DNA of 64,000 nt, taken from assembly GCA_963735445.1 (NCBI GenBank), contig CAVTLC010000032.1:57686-121685 (forward strand), given 5' to 3'. The stretch is from AP-15 sp963735445 (GTDB lineage Bacteria; Pseudomonadota; Alphaproteobacteria; ATCC43930; CGMCC-115725). A program made the translations under genes and the position numbers. Numbering within the stretch: the stretch's first letter is position 1; each line of letters begins with the position of its first letter. Positions 36,120 to 45,657 of the stretch are shown here, piece after piece. The notes beneath the pieces are model-generated. The model did not search any database. It was not told the DNA's origin and saw only the letters and a program-made list of their open reading frames with translations.

Positions 36120-37712
36120 CTAAAACCGTAATGACTTGACCTGGATCACGTTGGGCAGGCCACGCACCGTGTCGAGAATTGCCGGGGAGAGCGGCTGATC
36201 GACCTCCACGAGACAGATCGCATCCCGCCCGGGGGCGGTGCGGCCGAGGTGAAAGGTAGCGATATTGACGGCAGCGGCGGCCATCGTCTGACCGAGCGCG
36301 CCGATAAATCCCGGCTTATCGAGGTTGCGCACGAACAGCATGTTGCCGCCCAGTTCGGCCTCGAGCGGAATGCCCTCGACCGAGATGAGCCGCGGCTTGT
36401 CGCCGCCGAACAGAGTGCCGCTAACCTCGCGCGGACGGCGCTCGGCGGGTGGGCCGTTCGGGGTGACGACCACCCGGATCAAGGTCTGGTAATCGCCGGG
36501 TTCGGCGCGGCGCGTTTCGCTGACGCGGATGTCCCGGTCGCGGCAAATGACCGGAGCGTTGACCATGTTGACGCTGGCCAGCTGCGGCGCCAGCAGCGCG
36601 GTCAACACGATCGCGGTCAGCGGCTTGACATTGAGTTCGGCGATCGCCCCCTCATACTCGACCGATACCGCGGTAATGCCAGTCTCGGTCAGCTGGCCGG
36701 CAAAGCTGCCGAGCTGCTCGGCAAGCGTGATGTACGGTCTGATGCGCTTTGCCTCTTCGGCGGTCAGCGACGGGACGTTGACCGCGTTGGCGACCGCACC
36801 GGTCAGCAAATAATCCGACATTTGCTCGGCGATCTGCACCGCGACATTTTCCTGCGCCTCGGTCGTTGCGGCGCCGAGATGCGGTGTCGCCACGACATTG
36901 TCGCGGCCGAAGAGCGAGTTCTTGCGCGCCGGCTCCTCGACAAAGACGTCGATTGCCGCACCCGCGACGTGACCGCTGTCGAGTGCGGCGGCGAGATCCT
37001 CCTCGACGACAAGCCCGCCGCGTGCGCAATTCACGATCCGCACTCCGCGCTTCATTTTGGCGATCGCGGCAGCGTCAATCAGGTTTCTGGTCGCGTCGGT
37101 CAAGGGCGTGTGCAAGGTGACGAAATCGGCCCGCGCCAGGAGCTCGTCCAAGTCCACCTTTTCGACTCCGAGATCGACGGCGCGCTCGGCCGACAAAAAC
37201 GGGTCGTAGGCGATCACTTTCATGCGCAGCCCGAGAGCGCGCACCGCAACGCTGGCGCCGACATTGCCGCAGCCAACGACGCCAAGCGTCTTGCCGGTCA
37301 GCTCGACGCCCATAAACCGCGACTTTTCCCATCTGCCGGCTTGCGTCGAGCGGTCCGCCGCCGGGATTTCACGGCACAACGCGAACAGCATCGCGATCGC
37401 GTGCTCGGCGGCGGTCGTCGAGTTGCCGTACGGCGTGTTCATAACGACAATGCCGCGCTGGGTTGCTGCGGCGACATCAATATTATCGACCCCGATACCG
37501 GCGCGGCCGATGATTTTGAGTTTGGGCGCGCCGGAGAGGAGTTCGGCGGTGACCTTGGTCGCCGAACGCACAGCCAGCCCGTCATAATCCGCAATTCGCG
37601 TTTTCAGCTCCTCGGCGGTAATGCCGGGCAACATGTCGACCTCGATCCCGCGCGCCGCCAAAATCTCCGCCGCGCGCGGGCTCAAATCATCGGAAATCAA
37701 AACTTTCGGCAT
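36120..37712 (-). CDS. serA: D-3-phosphoglycerate dehydrogenase
   Basis: 530 residues from ATG 37712 (TGGAGTAATC upstream). A 2-hydroxyacid dehydrogenase core with NAD motif VGCGNVGASVA, catalytic Arg in NCARGGLVVEEDL and His in TPHLGAATTEAQENV. It is followed by the allosteric substrate-binding domain and a C-terminal ACT domain (MLFVRNLDKPGFIGALGQTM), the long type I form. First step of serine synthesis. Downstream of serC on the same strand with 102 bases between. Confidence 0.96.
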   Translation of the reverse strand: MPKVLISDDLSPRAAEILAARGIEVDMLPGITAEELKTRIADYDGLAVRSATKVTAELLSGAPKLKIIGRAGIGVDNIDVAAATQRGIVVMNTPYGNSTTAAEHAIAMLFALCREIPAADRSTQAGRWEKSRFMGVELTGKTLGVVGCGNVGASVAVRALGLRMKVIAYDPFLSAERAVDLGVEKVDLDELLARADFVTLHTPLTDATRNLIDAAAIAKMKRGVRIVNCARGGLVVEEDLAAALDSGHVAGAAIDVFVEEPARKNSLFGRDNVVATPHLGAATTEAQENVAVQIAEQMSDYLLTGAVANAVNVPSLTAEEAKRIRPYITLAEQLGSFAGQLTETGITAVSVEYEGAIAELNVKPLTAIVLTALLAPQLASVNMVNAPVICRDRDIRVSETRRAEPGDYQTLIRVVVTPNGPPAERRPREVSGTLFGGDKPRLISVEGIPLEAELGGNMLFVRNLDKPGFIGALGQTMAAAAVNIATFHLGRTAPGRDAICLVEVDQPLSPAILDTVRGLPNVIQVKSLRF

Positions 37713-37814
37713 GATTACTCCAGTCGCCATTTACCGCGAGGCTTCAAGATCCCGAGAATGAAGGAGCTTTTGCTTGGCCCGAAATAACGCGACGCTTACG
37801 CGGCTAGTTCACAA

Positions 37815-38973
37815 TCAGGCAGCTTCTGCTGCCGAACGCTGCTCGTCCCAGGCCCAGTCAAGCCACGGCATCAGCGCTTCGACGTCGTCGGCTTCGACAG
37901 TGGCGCCGGTCCAGATCCGGATGCCGGGCGGCGAAGCGCGGTGGCTGGCGATGTCGTAGGCCGCCTGCTCTTTTTCGAGCCGAGCCGTCATTGTTCGCAC
38001 GGTCTGAAAGCGATCGTCAGGCGACAATGCGTTAAACCAGGGTTCAACAATCTTGAGCTGCGGCGAGGTGCAGGAAATCGTCGCCGGATCTTCCGCCAGG
38101 AACGCAATCCACGGTGTGCGCTTTTCCCAGGCAGCGACGACCGACAGGTTTCTCTCGGAGCGCGCGATCAGACCTTCGAGTCCGCCAACCGATTCCGCCC
38201 ATTCCAACGAGTTCGAGCGCATCCTCGACGCACAACATCGACGGCGTGTTGATCGTCTCGCCCTGGAACACCCCCTTGATCAATTTACCCTTCGAGGTCA
38301 GCCGGAAAAGTTTCGGCAGAGGCCAAGGCGGGGTGTAGCTTTCGAGCCGCTCGACCGCGCGCGGTGACAACGCCAGCATGCCGTGCGCCGCCTCGCCGCC
38401 CAGCGCCTTTTGCCAGGACCAGGTCACGACATCGAGTTTGTCCCACGGCAGGCGCATCGCGAACACGGCAGACGTGGCATCGCAAATCGCGAGACCTTTG
38501 CGATCACGATCGATCCAATCGCCGTTGGGGACCCGGACGCCCGATGTCGTGCCGTTCCACGGGAACACCACGTCGCGCGCCCAATCGACTTGGCGCAGAT
38601 CCGGGAGCCGGCCATAGGGCGCGTGCAGGACCCGTATGTCGGGCAGCTTTAGCTGCTTGACGTCCTCGACCCAGCCCTCGCCAAAATTCTCCCAGGCGAG
38701 CATATCGACGCCGCGCGCGCCCAACAGCGACCACATCGCGATCTCGATTGCGCCGGTATCCGATCCGGCGACGATGCCGACCTGCCAGTCGGCCGGAACG
38801 CCGAGGATCGCCCGCGAGCGGTCGACAACCTCGACAATCCGCGCCTTGCCGATCCCGGACCGATGCGAGCGCCCGACCAGCGCTGCCTGCAACGCCGCCG
38901 GTGACCAACCCGGCCGCTTGGCGCAAGGCCCGGAGGAAAAACAGGGGTTACGCGGGCGCCGCGTCGGCTTCAT
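37815..38973 (-). CDS. serC: phosphoserine aminotransferase, frameshifted
   Basis: Start ATG 38973. RNPCFSSGPCAKRPGWSP, GSDTGAIEIAMWSLLG, FPWNGTTSGVRVPNGDW, and PLP lysine in TWSWQKALGGEAAHGML identify the alphaproteobacterial SerC. At about 38218, after CVEDAL, one base shifts the frame. The next frame continues NSLEWAESVGGLEGLIARS and TARLEKEQAAYDIASHRASP to 37815. Restored length is about 385 residues, normal. As the second enzyme of serine synthesis and next to an intact serA, this is most likely a sequence error. Confidence 0.88.
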
Positions 38974-38983
38974 CGCGCCAATC

Positions 38984-39011
38984 CTCGCTTGCAAGACGAC
39001 CCATTAGCGAG
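38984..39011 (-). promoter_or_regulatory. serC leader hairpin over the ribosome binding site
   Basis: In the leader, CTCGCT (39011-39006) pairs with AGCGAG (38989-38984), and the GAGGA Shine-Dalgarno overlaps the second arm. The stem could hide the ribosome site. A conserved serC RNA element is known upstream of serC in Alphaproteobacteria; whether this is it needs a covariance-model search. Confidence 0.4.
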
Positions 39012-39026
39012 CCGTTTCCCCAGCGC

Positions 39027-39055
39027 AACTTATGGACGCGTGCCGACATCGTCAA
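39027..39055 (-). promoter_or_regulatory. putative serC promoter
   Basis: TTGACG (39055-39050), 17 bases, then TAAGTT (39032-39027) on minus, 54 bases upstream of the serC start. The -35 is close to consensus, the -10 weaker. Placement just before the leader hairpin is consistent. Confidence 0.4.
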
Positions 39056-39086
39056 TGCGGCGCTGCAGCATTTACCTTGATAAGGT

Positions 39087-39824
39087 TCAGCTTCCGGCGC
39101 GGGCCGCGAAGGCTTGCCAGCCGGCGCGGCGCAGGGTGCAGGCGGGGCAATCGCCGCATCCGTAGCCCCATTCATGATAATGGCTGCGGTCGCCCAAATA
39201 GCAGCTGTGGGTCTCGTCGCGGATCAGTTCGACCAGAGCGTCGCCGCCAAGATCGCGGGCGAGCGCCCAGGTCGCGGCCTTATCACGCCACATCAATGGG
39301 GTGTGGATCACGAAACGATGATCCATTCCAAGCGACAAGGTCGCCTGAAGTGCTTTCAACGTGTCGTCGCGGCAATCCGGATAGCCAGAGTAATCAGTCT
39401 CGCACATGCCGCCGATCAGATGCCGCAGCTCGCGCCGATAGCCAACCGCCGCCGCCAGGACAAAAAACATCAGGTTGCGCCCCGGGACAAAGGTGTTCGG
39501 CAACCCGCTTTGGTTGAAAACGATTGCCCTTTCCTGGGTCAGCGCCGTGTCGCTGATTTGGCCGAGCACACCGCAATCGATCAAGTGGTCGGGACCGAGC
39601 CTCGCATTCCACTCCGGAAACTCACGGCGCAGCCGGTCGATCACCGTGATCCGGCACTCAAGCTCGACGCGATGGCGCTGGCCGTAGTCGAAACCGATCG
39701 TCTCGATCGCGGCAAAGCGCCCCAATGCCCAGGCGAGACAGGTGGCCGAATCCTGACCGCCCGAGAACAGCACAAGAGCTTTCTCGGATTGAGACGAGGG
39801 TGTTCGATGGGCCGTGTCGGTCAC
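39087..39824 (-). CDS. queC: 7-cyano-7-deazaguanine synthase
   Basis: 245 residues. PP-loop LVLFSGGQDSATCLAWAL near residue 18, FDYGQRHRVELE, FVPGRNLMF, GGMCETDYSGYPDCRD, and a C-terminal zinc site HSCYLGDRSHYHEWGYGCGDCPAC. It converts carboxydeazaguanine to preQ0 for queuosine synthesis. No queD/E/F adjoin it. Upstream of serC on the same strand but about 110 bases away. Confidence 0.93.
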   Translation of the reverse strand: MTDTAHRTPSSQSEKALVLFSGGQDSATCLAWALGRFAAIETIGFDYGQRHRVELECRITVIDRLRREFPEWNARLGPDHLIDCGVLGQISDTALTQERAIVFNQSGLPNTFVPGRNLMFFVLAAAVGYRRELRHLIGGMCETDYSGYPDCRDDTLKALQATLSLGMDHRFVIHTPLMWRDKAATWALARDLGGDALVELIRDETHSCYLGDRSHYHEWGYGCGDCPACTLRRAGWQAFAARAGS

Positions 39825-40227
39825 CGCCCCGAGATAACGCGTGTGTCAGCACCAATCAACCGCCGGATCCGGCCGCGCATGAAGCTGCCGCAATGCGAGA
39901 TCAGATGCGCGGGTAAGGCCGGCGATCGGTGCCCAGATCTTTGGTCGATCTGTCCCAGACGTCGTCGCTCGACAGCGATACCCCAAATCCGCAGAGCGGC
40001 GTTCGACCGCAGAGCATCGCGCGACCCTTGCATATTTTAAATACGTGACGATCGAAGAAAGCGGTCCCCTACTGGGGATCGGCCTTGCCACATGATTTAG
40101 TGGGCGAAGATCAACCGCCGCTTTCGCTGGCTGAAGGACTCGTTCGCGTTGAGATAACCCTCTGGTGCGGCACAACTTGAACCGAATCCGGGGCTGCTGA
40201 CCGGGAATTCCGGCGCGGCAGCCTTGG
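39825..40227. other. intergenic, divergent upstream region of queC and sdhC
   Basis: No supported gene or RNA. AT-rich patch at 40030-40050 (CATATTTTAAATACG). The region should carry control signals for both divergent units; only the sdh promoter is proposed. Confidence 0.4.
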
Positions 40228-40256
40228 TTGACACTCCCCGGCGTGCGGTCTACTTC
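40228..40256 (+). promoter_or_regulatory. putative sdhCDAB promoter
   Basis: Perfect TTGACA at 40228-40233, then 17 bases, then TACTTC at 40251-40256, 28 bases before the chosen sdhC start. The -10 is weak, as is common in alphaproteobacteria. Confidence 0.4.
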
Positions 40257-40284
40257 ACAGGTCCGAAAAAGGCGTGGACAACAA

Positions 40285-40695
40285 ATGCCCGAACTGCCGT
40301 CGATGAGATCCGCCGAGCGGCCGCTATCGCCGCACCTCCAGGTCTACCGCTGGCAGCTCACTTCGGTCATGTCGATCATGCACCGCGCAACCGGTGTCGC
40401 GTTGAGCGCAGGTGCGGTATTGCTGGTGTGGTGGCTGGTTGCCGCCGCCAGTGGTCCCGACGCGTTTAACGGGGTGCAAAATTTCCTCGGATCCTGGATC
40501 GGGATCGTCATGCTGCTCGGCTGGACCGCAGCGTTGTTCTACCATTTATGCAATGGCATTCGGCACCTCGTCTGGGATAGCGGCCACGCGCTCGATCTCG
40601 GATCGACCTATACCGGTGGTTGGATCGTTGTCGGGGCGACCGCAGTTCTGACAGCGATCGCCTGGGCTGCCGGCATTTCCCACTGGGCTGGTTGA
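40285..40695 (+). CDS. sdhC: succinate dehydrogenase cytochrome b556 subunit
   Basis: 136 residues from ATG 40285; ATG 40303 is also possible. RPLSPHLQVYRWQLTSVMSIMHR is the SdhC signature, followed by three membrane helices. The heme/quinone-site motif FYHLCNGIRHLVWD contains the conserved His. It anchors SdhAB in the inner membrane and passes electrons to ubiquinone. First gene of sdhCDAB. Confidence 0.93.
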   Translation: MPELPSMRSAERPLSPHLQVYRWQLTSVMSIMHRATGVALSAGAVLLVWWLVAAASGPDAFNGVQNFLGSWIGIVMLLGWTAALFYHLCNGIRHLVWDSGHALDLGSTYTGGWIVVGATAVLTAIAWAAGISHWAG

Positions 40696-40696
40696 A

Positions 40697-41116
40697 ATGG
40701 CCACCTCGCGAATGCGCGCCGCGCCGCCGGCGCGGATGCGCTCGCCGCTCGGTCGCGCGGTCGGTCTAGGCTCCGCCAAAGAGGGAGTCGGGCATTGGAT
40801 CGCACAGCGCGTGACCGCGCTGGCGCTGGTGCCGCTGTGTTTATGGTTCGTGGCGGCGGTCATTCAGTTGGCCGGCGCGGATTATGACACGATGCAGGAT
40901 TGGGTTGGCCGGCCATTGCCCGCGACGGTGTTGGTCCTGTTGTTGATCGCCACCTTTTATCACGCAGCTCTCGGGTTGCAGGTCGTGATCGAGGACTATG
41001 TTCATAGCGAACTCGCGCGGCTTGGCTTGGTGATCAGCGCCCGCTTGGCGTGCATCGCTCTGGCGGTTGCCGGCATCGTCGCCGTGCTGACTTTGGCGCT
41101 CGGATCGGCCGATTAG
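40697..41116 (+). CDS. sdhD: succinate dehydrogenase hydrophobic anchor subunit
   Basis: 139 residues. It starts one base after the sdhC stop. SPLGRAVGLGSAKEGVGHWIAQRVTALALVPL is typical, with three helices and YHAALGLQVVIEDYVHSE carrying the conserved His near the membrane. Partner of SdhC in complex II. Confidence 0.93.
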   Translation: MATSRMRAAPPARMRSPLGRAVGLGSAKEGVGHWIAQRVTALALVPLCLWFVAAVIQLAGADYDTMQDWVGRPLPATVLVLLLIATFYHAALGLQVVIEDYVHSELARLGLVISARLACIALAVAGIVAVLTLALGSAD

Positions 41117-41146
41117 CTGACCCGATTAGACTAAGGGAGTTGGGCT

Positions 41147-42940
41147 ATGCCCGCCGCCTATCCGATTACTGACCACACCTATGACGTCGTCGTTGTCGGC
41201 GCCGGCGGTGCGGGGTTGCGCGCAACCTTGGGCTGCACCTCAGCCGGACTCAACACGGCGTGCATCAGCAAGGTGTTCCCGACGCGCAGCCATACCGTCG
41301 CGGCGCAAGGCGGCGTCGCCGCCGCCCTCGGCAACATGGAAGCCGATGATTGGCGCTGGCATATGTACGACACGGTCAAGGGCTCGGACTGGCTCGGCGA
41401 CCAGGACGCGATCGAGTACATGTGCAAAAACGCGATGCCGGCGGTAGTCGAGCTCGAACATTTCGGGGTGCCGTTTTCCCGCACCGAAGCCGGCCAGATC
41501 TATCAGCGGCCGTTTGGCGGCCACATGACGGATTATGGCGATGGCGATCCGGCGCGTCGCGCTTGCGCCGCCGCCGACCGCACCGGGCACGCGATCATCC
41601 ACACGCTTTATCAGCAATGCCTAAAGAATAACGCGCAGTTCTTTGTCGAATATTTCGCGCTCGACCTGATCATTGATGAAGAGGGCGCCTGCCGCGGCAT
41701 CATGGCCTGGGATCTTGCCGACGGGACCCTGCACCGGTTCAAGGCCCATCTGGTGATCCTTGCCACCGGCGGCTATGGGCGGACCTTTTTCTCTTGCACC
41801 TCGGCCCATACCTGCACCGGCGACGGCAATGCCATGGTGTTGCGGGCCGGGCTGCCATTGCAGGACATGGAATTTGTCCAGTTCCACCCGACCGGAATTT
41901 ATGGCGCCGGCTGTTTAATCACCGAAGGAGCCCGGGGCGAAGGCGGCTATCTGACCAACAGCGAGGGCGTGCGCTTTATGGAGGGCTATGCGCCCCACGC
42001 CAAGGACCTGGCGTCGCGCGATGTCGTCAGCCGGGCGATGACGATCGAGATCCGCGAGGGGCGCGGTTGCGGGCCGCTAAAGGACCACATCCTGCTGCAT
42101 CTGGAGCATTTGGCGCCCGAGGTGCTGCATCTGCGGCTCCCCGGCATCACCGAAACCGCGCGGATTTTCTCTGGGGTCGACGTGACCCGCGAGCCGATCC
42201 CGGTATTGCCGACGGTGCATTACAATATGGGCGGCATCCCGACCAATTATCACGGCGAGGTGCTGAACCCGTCCGAGGACGACCCGGAGCGCGTCTTTCC
42301 CGGGCTGATGGCGATCGGCGAGGCGGCCTGCGTCTCGGTCCACGGCGCCAACCGGTTGGGCTGCAATTCGCTGCTCGACATCGTCGTTTTTGGCCGGGCC
42401 GCTGCCCATCGTGCGGTCGAATTGGTCAGCCCCGGCGCACCGCAAAAGCCGCTTCCGTCGGATGCAGGCGACGAGGCGATCGCCCGGCTCGACGCGGTGC
42501 GGCATGCGAAAGGGCCGCGCAAGACCGGCGAGATCCGGCTCGATATGCAGCGCACCATGCAGAATAATTGCGCCGTCTTCCGCACCGCCGAGGTGTTGCA
42601 GGAAGGCGTCAAAAAGATCGACGGTGTCGCCGACAGCTTTGCCGAACTCGGCATCACCGACCGCTCGATGATTTGGAACAGCGATCTTGCCGAGGCGCTT
42701 GAGCTCGAAAACTTGCTCGAGCAGGCGGTCGTCACGATGCATTCCGCCGCCAACCGTACCGAAAGCCGCGGCGCCCATGCCCGCGAGGACTATCCCGAGC
42801 GCGACGACGTCAATTGGCTCAAACACACGATCGCTTGGCTCGACAGCGACAGCAAGGTCAATACCGGCTACCGGCCGGTGCACCTTTACACCCTGTCGAA
42901 CGAGGTCCAGGTGTTTCCGCCCAAGGCCCGTGTTTATTGA
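41147..42940 (+). CDS. sdhA: succinate dehydrogenase flavoprotein subunit
   Basis: 597 residues, full length. FAD motif VVVGAGGAGLRATLG, flavinylated His in FPTRSHTVAAQGGVAAAL, catalytic region HPTGIYGAGCLITEGARGEGG, substrate Arg in ASRDVVSRAM, and GANRLGCNSLLDIVVFG. It oxidises succinate to fumarate in the TCA cycle. Start ATG behind TAAGGGAGTTGGGCT. Followed by a 186-base gap before sdhB. Confidence 0.97.
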   Translation: MPAAYPITDHTYDVVVVGAGGAGLRATLGCTSAGLNTACISKVFPTRSHTVAAQGGVAAALGNMEADDWRWHMYDTVKGSDWLGDQDAIEYMCKNAMPAVVELEHFGVPFSRTEAGQIYQRPFGGHMTDYGDGDPARRACAAADRTGHAIIHTLYQQCLKNNAQFFVEYFALDLIIDEEGACRGIMAWDLADGTLHRFKAHLVILATGGYGRTFFSCTSAHTCTGDGNAMVLRAGLPLQDMEFVQFHPTGIYGAGCLITEGARGEGGYLTNSEGVRFMEGYAPHAKDLASRDVVSRAMTIEIREGRGCGPLKDHILLHLEHLAPEVLHLRLPGITETARIFSGVDVTREPIPVLPTVHYNMGGIPTNYHGEVLNPSEDDPERVFPGLMAIGEAACVSVHGANRLGCNSLLDIVVFGRAAAHRAVELVSPGAPQKPLPSDAGDEAIARLDAVRHAKGPRKTGEIRLDMQRTMQNNCAVFRTAEVLQEGVKKIDGVADSFAELGITDRSMIWNSDLAEALELENLLEQAVVTMHSAANRTESRGAHAREDYPERDDVNWLKHTIAWLDSDSKVNTGYRPVHLYTLSNEVQVFPPKARVY

Positions 42941-43035
42941 ATTTTTGCCGCTCCCGGGGAAATGTTTGCTCGGGGTTGGCCGCAAAGGCCGGTGAACCGA
43001 ACAGCCCAGCGAACACCTATATAGTATATCGGGCG

Positions 43036-43053
43036 AGGCGCATGATTGCGCCT
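43036..43053. terminator. hairpin between sdhA and sdhB
   Basis: AGGCGCA-TGAT-TGCGCCT forms a 7-bp perfect stem in the sdhA-sdhB gap. There is no T-run, so it may be an RNA-stability or processing hairpin rather than a terminator. Confidence 0.3.
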
Positions 43054-43126
43054 GCCTTGAGTTGCCAACATCCGAACAGCAACAATTGTCGCGAGGACCG
43101 GGCGATAGGCCCGTACCGAGGAAATA

Positions 43127-43906
43127 ATGGCCGAATTCACCTTGCCCGCAAATTCGAAGCCCGGCGTCGGCAAGACTGTCGCCGCACCACCCGGCGCGCA
43201 ACGGGTGCGCGAGTTCAAGATCTATCGATGGAACCCCGAAGACGGCAAGAACCCGGTCATCGACAGCTTTTCGCTCGATCTCGATCAGTGCGGCCCAATG
43301 GTTCTTGACGCGCTGATCAAGATCAAGAACGAGATCGACACGACCCTGACGTTTCGCCGCTCATGCCGCGAGGGGATTTGCGGCTCGTGTGCGATGAATA
43401 TCGATGGCGTGAACACCCTCGCCTGCCTGAAGGCGATCGCCGATATACGCGGGCCGGTCCAGATCTATCCACTGCCGCATATGCCGGTGATCAAGGATTT
43501 GGTCCCCGATCTGACGCATATCTACGCGCAATACCACTCGGTCGAGCCGTGGCTCAAGACCGCCAGCCCCCCGCCGCCCGATCGCGAATTCCCGCAATCG
43601 GTCGAGGAGCGCGAGAAGCTCGATGGGCTGTGGGAGTGCATCTTGTGCTTTTGCTGCTCGACCGCTTGTCCGAGCTATTGGTGGAATGGTGAGCGCTATC
43701 TCGGGCCGGCAGTCCTGCTGCAAGCCTATCGCTGGATCGCCGATAGCCGCGACGAGGCCACCGGCGACCGGCTCGACGCGCTCGAAGACCCGTTCCGGCT
43801 GTACCGCTGTCATACGATAATGAACTGCACCCGCACCTGCCCCAAAGGGCTGAACCCGGCCAAAGCCATCGCCGAGATCAAAAAGCTGATGGTGCTGCGC
43901 CGCTGA
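43127..43906 (+). CDS. sdhB: succinate dehydrogenase iron-sulfur subunit
   Basis: 259 residues. The 2Fe-2S ligands are in SCREGICGSCAMNIDGVNTLAC, written here as CREGICGSC and LAC. The 4Fe-4S and 3Fe-4S clusters are held by CILCFCCSTACPSYWW and CHTIMNCTRTCPKGLNPAKAI. It relays electrons from SdhA to the membrane anchor. Start behind GAGGAAATA. Confidence 0.97.
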   Translation: MAEFTLPANSKPGVGKTVAAPPGAQRVREFKIYRWNPEDGKNPVIDSFSLDLDQCGPMVLDALIKIKNEIDTTLTFRRSCREGICGSCAMNIDGVNTLACLKAIADIRGPVQIYPLPHMPVIKDLVPDLTHIYAQYHSVEPWLKTASPPPPDREFPQSVEEREKLDGLWECILCFCCSTACPSYWWNGERYLGPAVLLQAYRWIADSRDEATGDRLDALEDPFRLYRCHTIMNCTRTCPKGLNPAKAIAEIKKLMVLRR

Positions 43907-43945
43907 GCAGCAAACCGAGCTCGCCGAGCGAGGCTAAGCGCAGCG

Positions 43946-44626
43946 ATGACTTATCCGCGGCAACCCGGTTTTGTGAACGAGCGAAATCTCCTGCCCAGCC
44001 TGTCCGCTCGGCTCCAGTTGCGTGCGGCCAAGCGAGTTTCTGCCGCGCTTATCGCCGTCGCCTTTGCTGCCGGGTGCGGCATCTGGCAGGCAGGAGCAGC
44101 GGCCGAGCCCCGTCTTTCCGACCGGGACCACCGGGCCATCCAGCTGGCAGCCCAGACGACCCAATGGAAAGTCTTCCACGATCCTAAAAACGGGATTGAA
44201 TTCTCCTACCCCGACAATATGAGGATTGTCGGCGGCTGCCTTGACGAAAAGAATTGCGTCGCAATGGTCGGCAAGACCGCGGGCGCCGCCGATTATCTTC
44301 TTGCCTTTGAAGTATTTGACGGGTCGCTCGAGACGGTCGCAGTCGATCAAGCGGTATTCCAAAAGGAAGGAGACCACTGGGTCGCCAAAGGACGTAACGC
44401 GACCCATCCGGCCGAAACCATCTCCGGACCCGGCTGGCGCGGTCTAAAGGCGATCGTTGACTGCGGCGTTTCCGACAGCGCCGGATTTCATGGCGGCGCC
44501 GGCGAATGCCTTTGGGTCGTGATGAGCGACGGCAAACGCTCGGTTGTTGCCGATACGCAAGGGACTGCTCCGATCAATCAGGAGCTGCTGCGCTCGATTG
44601 AGAGCCTACGTTTTATCCCGCATTAG
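43946..44626 (+). CDS. secreted protein of unknown function
   Basis: 226 residues with a signal-like segment (AKRVSAALIAVAFAAGC, possible lipobox AAGC at about residue 44) after an unusually long charged N-terminus; a downstream start may be used. The mature part reads TQWKVFHDPKNGIEFSYPDN, resembling the PsbP-like/DUF1795 type opening that binds small ligands, but no family is certain. Two cysteine pairs are present. Confidence 0.55.
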   Translation: MTYPRQPGFVNERNLLPSLSARLQLRAAKRVSAALIAVAFAAGCGIWQAGAAAEPRLSDRDHRAIQLAAQTTQWKVFHDPKNGIEFSYPDNMRIVGGCLDEKNCVAMVGKTAGAADYLLAFEVFDGSLETVAVDQAVFQKEGDHWVAKGRNATHPAETISGPGWRGLKAIVDCGVSDSAGFHGGAGECLWVVMSDGKRSVVADTQGTAPINQELLRSIESLRFIPH

Positions 44627-44668
44627 GGATGCCCATAAGTCTGCTGCTGATCGACTGAGGAGAAGCAC

Positions 44669-45559
44669 ATGACCATCAATGTCGACGATGTACTCAATCG
44701 TCTCAGCCCGATTACAGCCCGTTCGCTCAAGAATTACACGGATGCGATCCGTCAAGGCGGGCAATTATTCGAGAAGGCCGGAATTACCACGCCACTGCGG
44801 ATGGCGCATTTCCTGGCACAGGCGCTGCATGAGACCGGCCGCTTTACGGTGTTACGCGAAAACATGAACTATTCCGAAGAGCAATTAACGAAAATCTTTG
44901 GCGTCGGTCGCCATTCCGCCGCAGTAAGTCATGATGAAGCTTTCGATCTGGCGCACCACCCGGAGCGGATTGCCGAGCGCGTCTATGGCACGGGAAATCC
45001 GCACAAGGCGCAAGAACTTGGCAACACCGAGCCGGGCGACGGTTTCCGTTATCGCGGCAACGGCATCTTGCAGATGACCGGGCGCGGTGCTCACCGTCGT
45101 ATCGGCCAAGCCTGCGGTGTCGATTTTGAAAGTCACCCGGAATTGGCGACCACGCCTGAGCACGCGCTAAAACCCGCACTTCAGGAATGGACCGAGGGCA
45201 ACTGCAATGATCTGGCGGACAAAAACAATATTCGTGCAATAACATTAAAGATAAATGGCGGTTTCAACGGCCTTCCCGAACGAAGGGTGTTGTTTAACAG
45301 GGTTCTTTCCCTGCTCGAACCGGGCGCCGACCCGGACATGGTTGGTGCGGCGGATAACGACATCAAGTCTTTACAGCAGAATCTAAACATCCTGGTTCCC
45401 AGGAAACCACCTCTCGACGTCGATGGTCATTTTGGGCCCAATACCGAGCGCGCCGTCAGAGAATTTCAGGCAGCTGCCGGCATTGTGGCCGACGGCATTC
45501 CCGGCCCGGTCACCCTGGCCTCGATTAGGCTGAAGCTCGACGCCGTCCGGGCCGGATAG
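44669..45559 (+). CDS. glycoside hydrolase family 19 lysozyme/chitinase-like protein with peptidoglycan-binding domain
   Basis: 296 residues. Residues 1-215 are a GH19 catalytic domain: FLAQALHETGRF (catalytic Glu), NYSEEQLTKIFG, IAERVYGTGNPHKAQELGN, and GFRYRGNGILQMTGRGAHRR. Residues 225-290 are a PG_binding_1 domain (NDIKSLQQNLNIL, VDGHFGPNTERAVREFQ, GIVADGIPGPVTLASI). No signal peptide, so an endolysin-like origin is possible. No holin or spanin is adjacent. Such cargo is common in prophage remnants, and a terminase remnant lies 9 kb away. Confidence 0.85.
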   Translation: MTINVDDVLNRLSPITARSLKNYTDAIRQGGQLFEKAGITTPLRMAHFLAQALHETGRFTVLRENMNYSEEQLTKIFGVGRHSAAVSHDEAFDLAHHPERIAERVYGTGNPHKAQELGNTEPGDGFRYRGNGILQMTGRGAHRRIGQACGVDFESHPELATTPEHALKPALQEWTEGNCNDLADKNNIRAITLKINGGFNGLPERRVLFNRVLSLLEPGADPDMVGAADNDIKSLQQNLNILVPRKPPLDVDGHFGPNTERAVREFQAAAGIVADGIPGPVTLASIRLKLDAVRAG

Positions 45560-45657
45560 CCTATCCCATTCCTTGCGCCGGCCTCGGCACGGCTTTTCCT
45601 GCCGCTTTTCCGCTCCGAGCGGGCCGAGGCTCCTCACACCGTCAGTTTTGGACGCCG

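Noticed and set aside
36249..37787. 512-codon open frame on plus opposite serA
   Set aside because: Antisense shadow of a high-GC gene; the minus strand encodes a textbook SerA and the plus translation has no family.
42077..43201. 374-codon frame on minus opposite sdhA
   Set aside because: Antisense shadow of sdhA, no recognisable domain.
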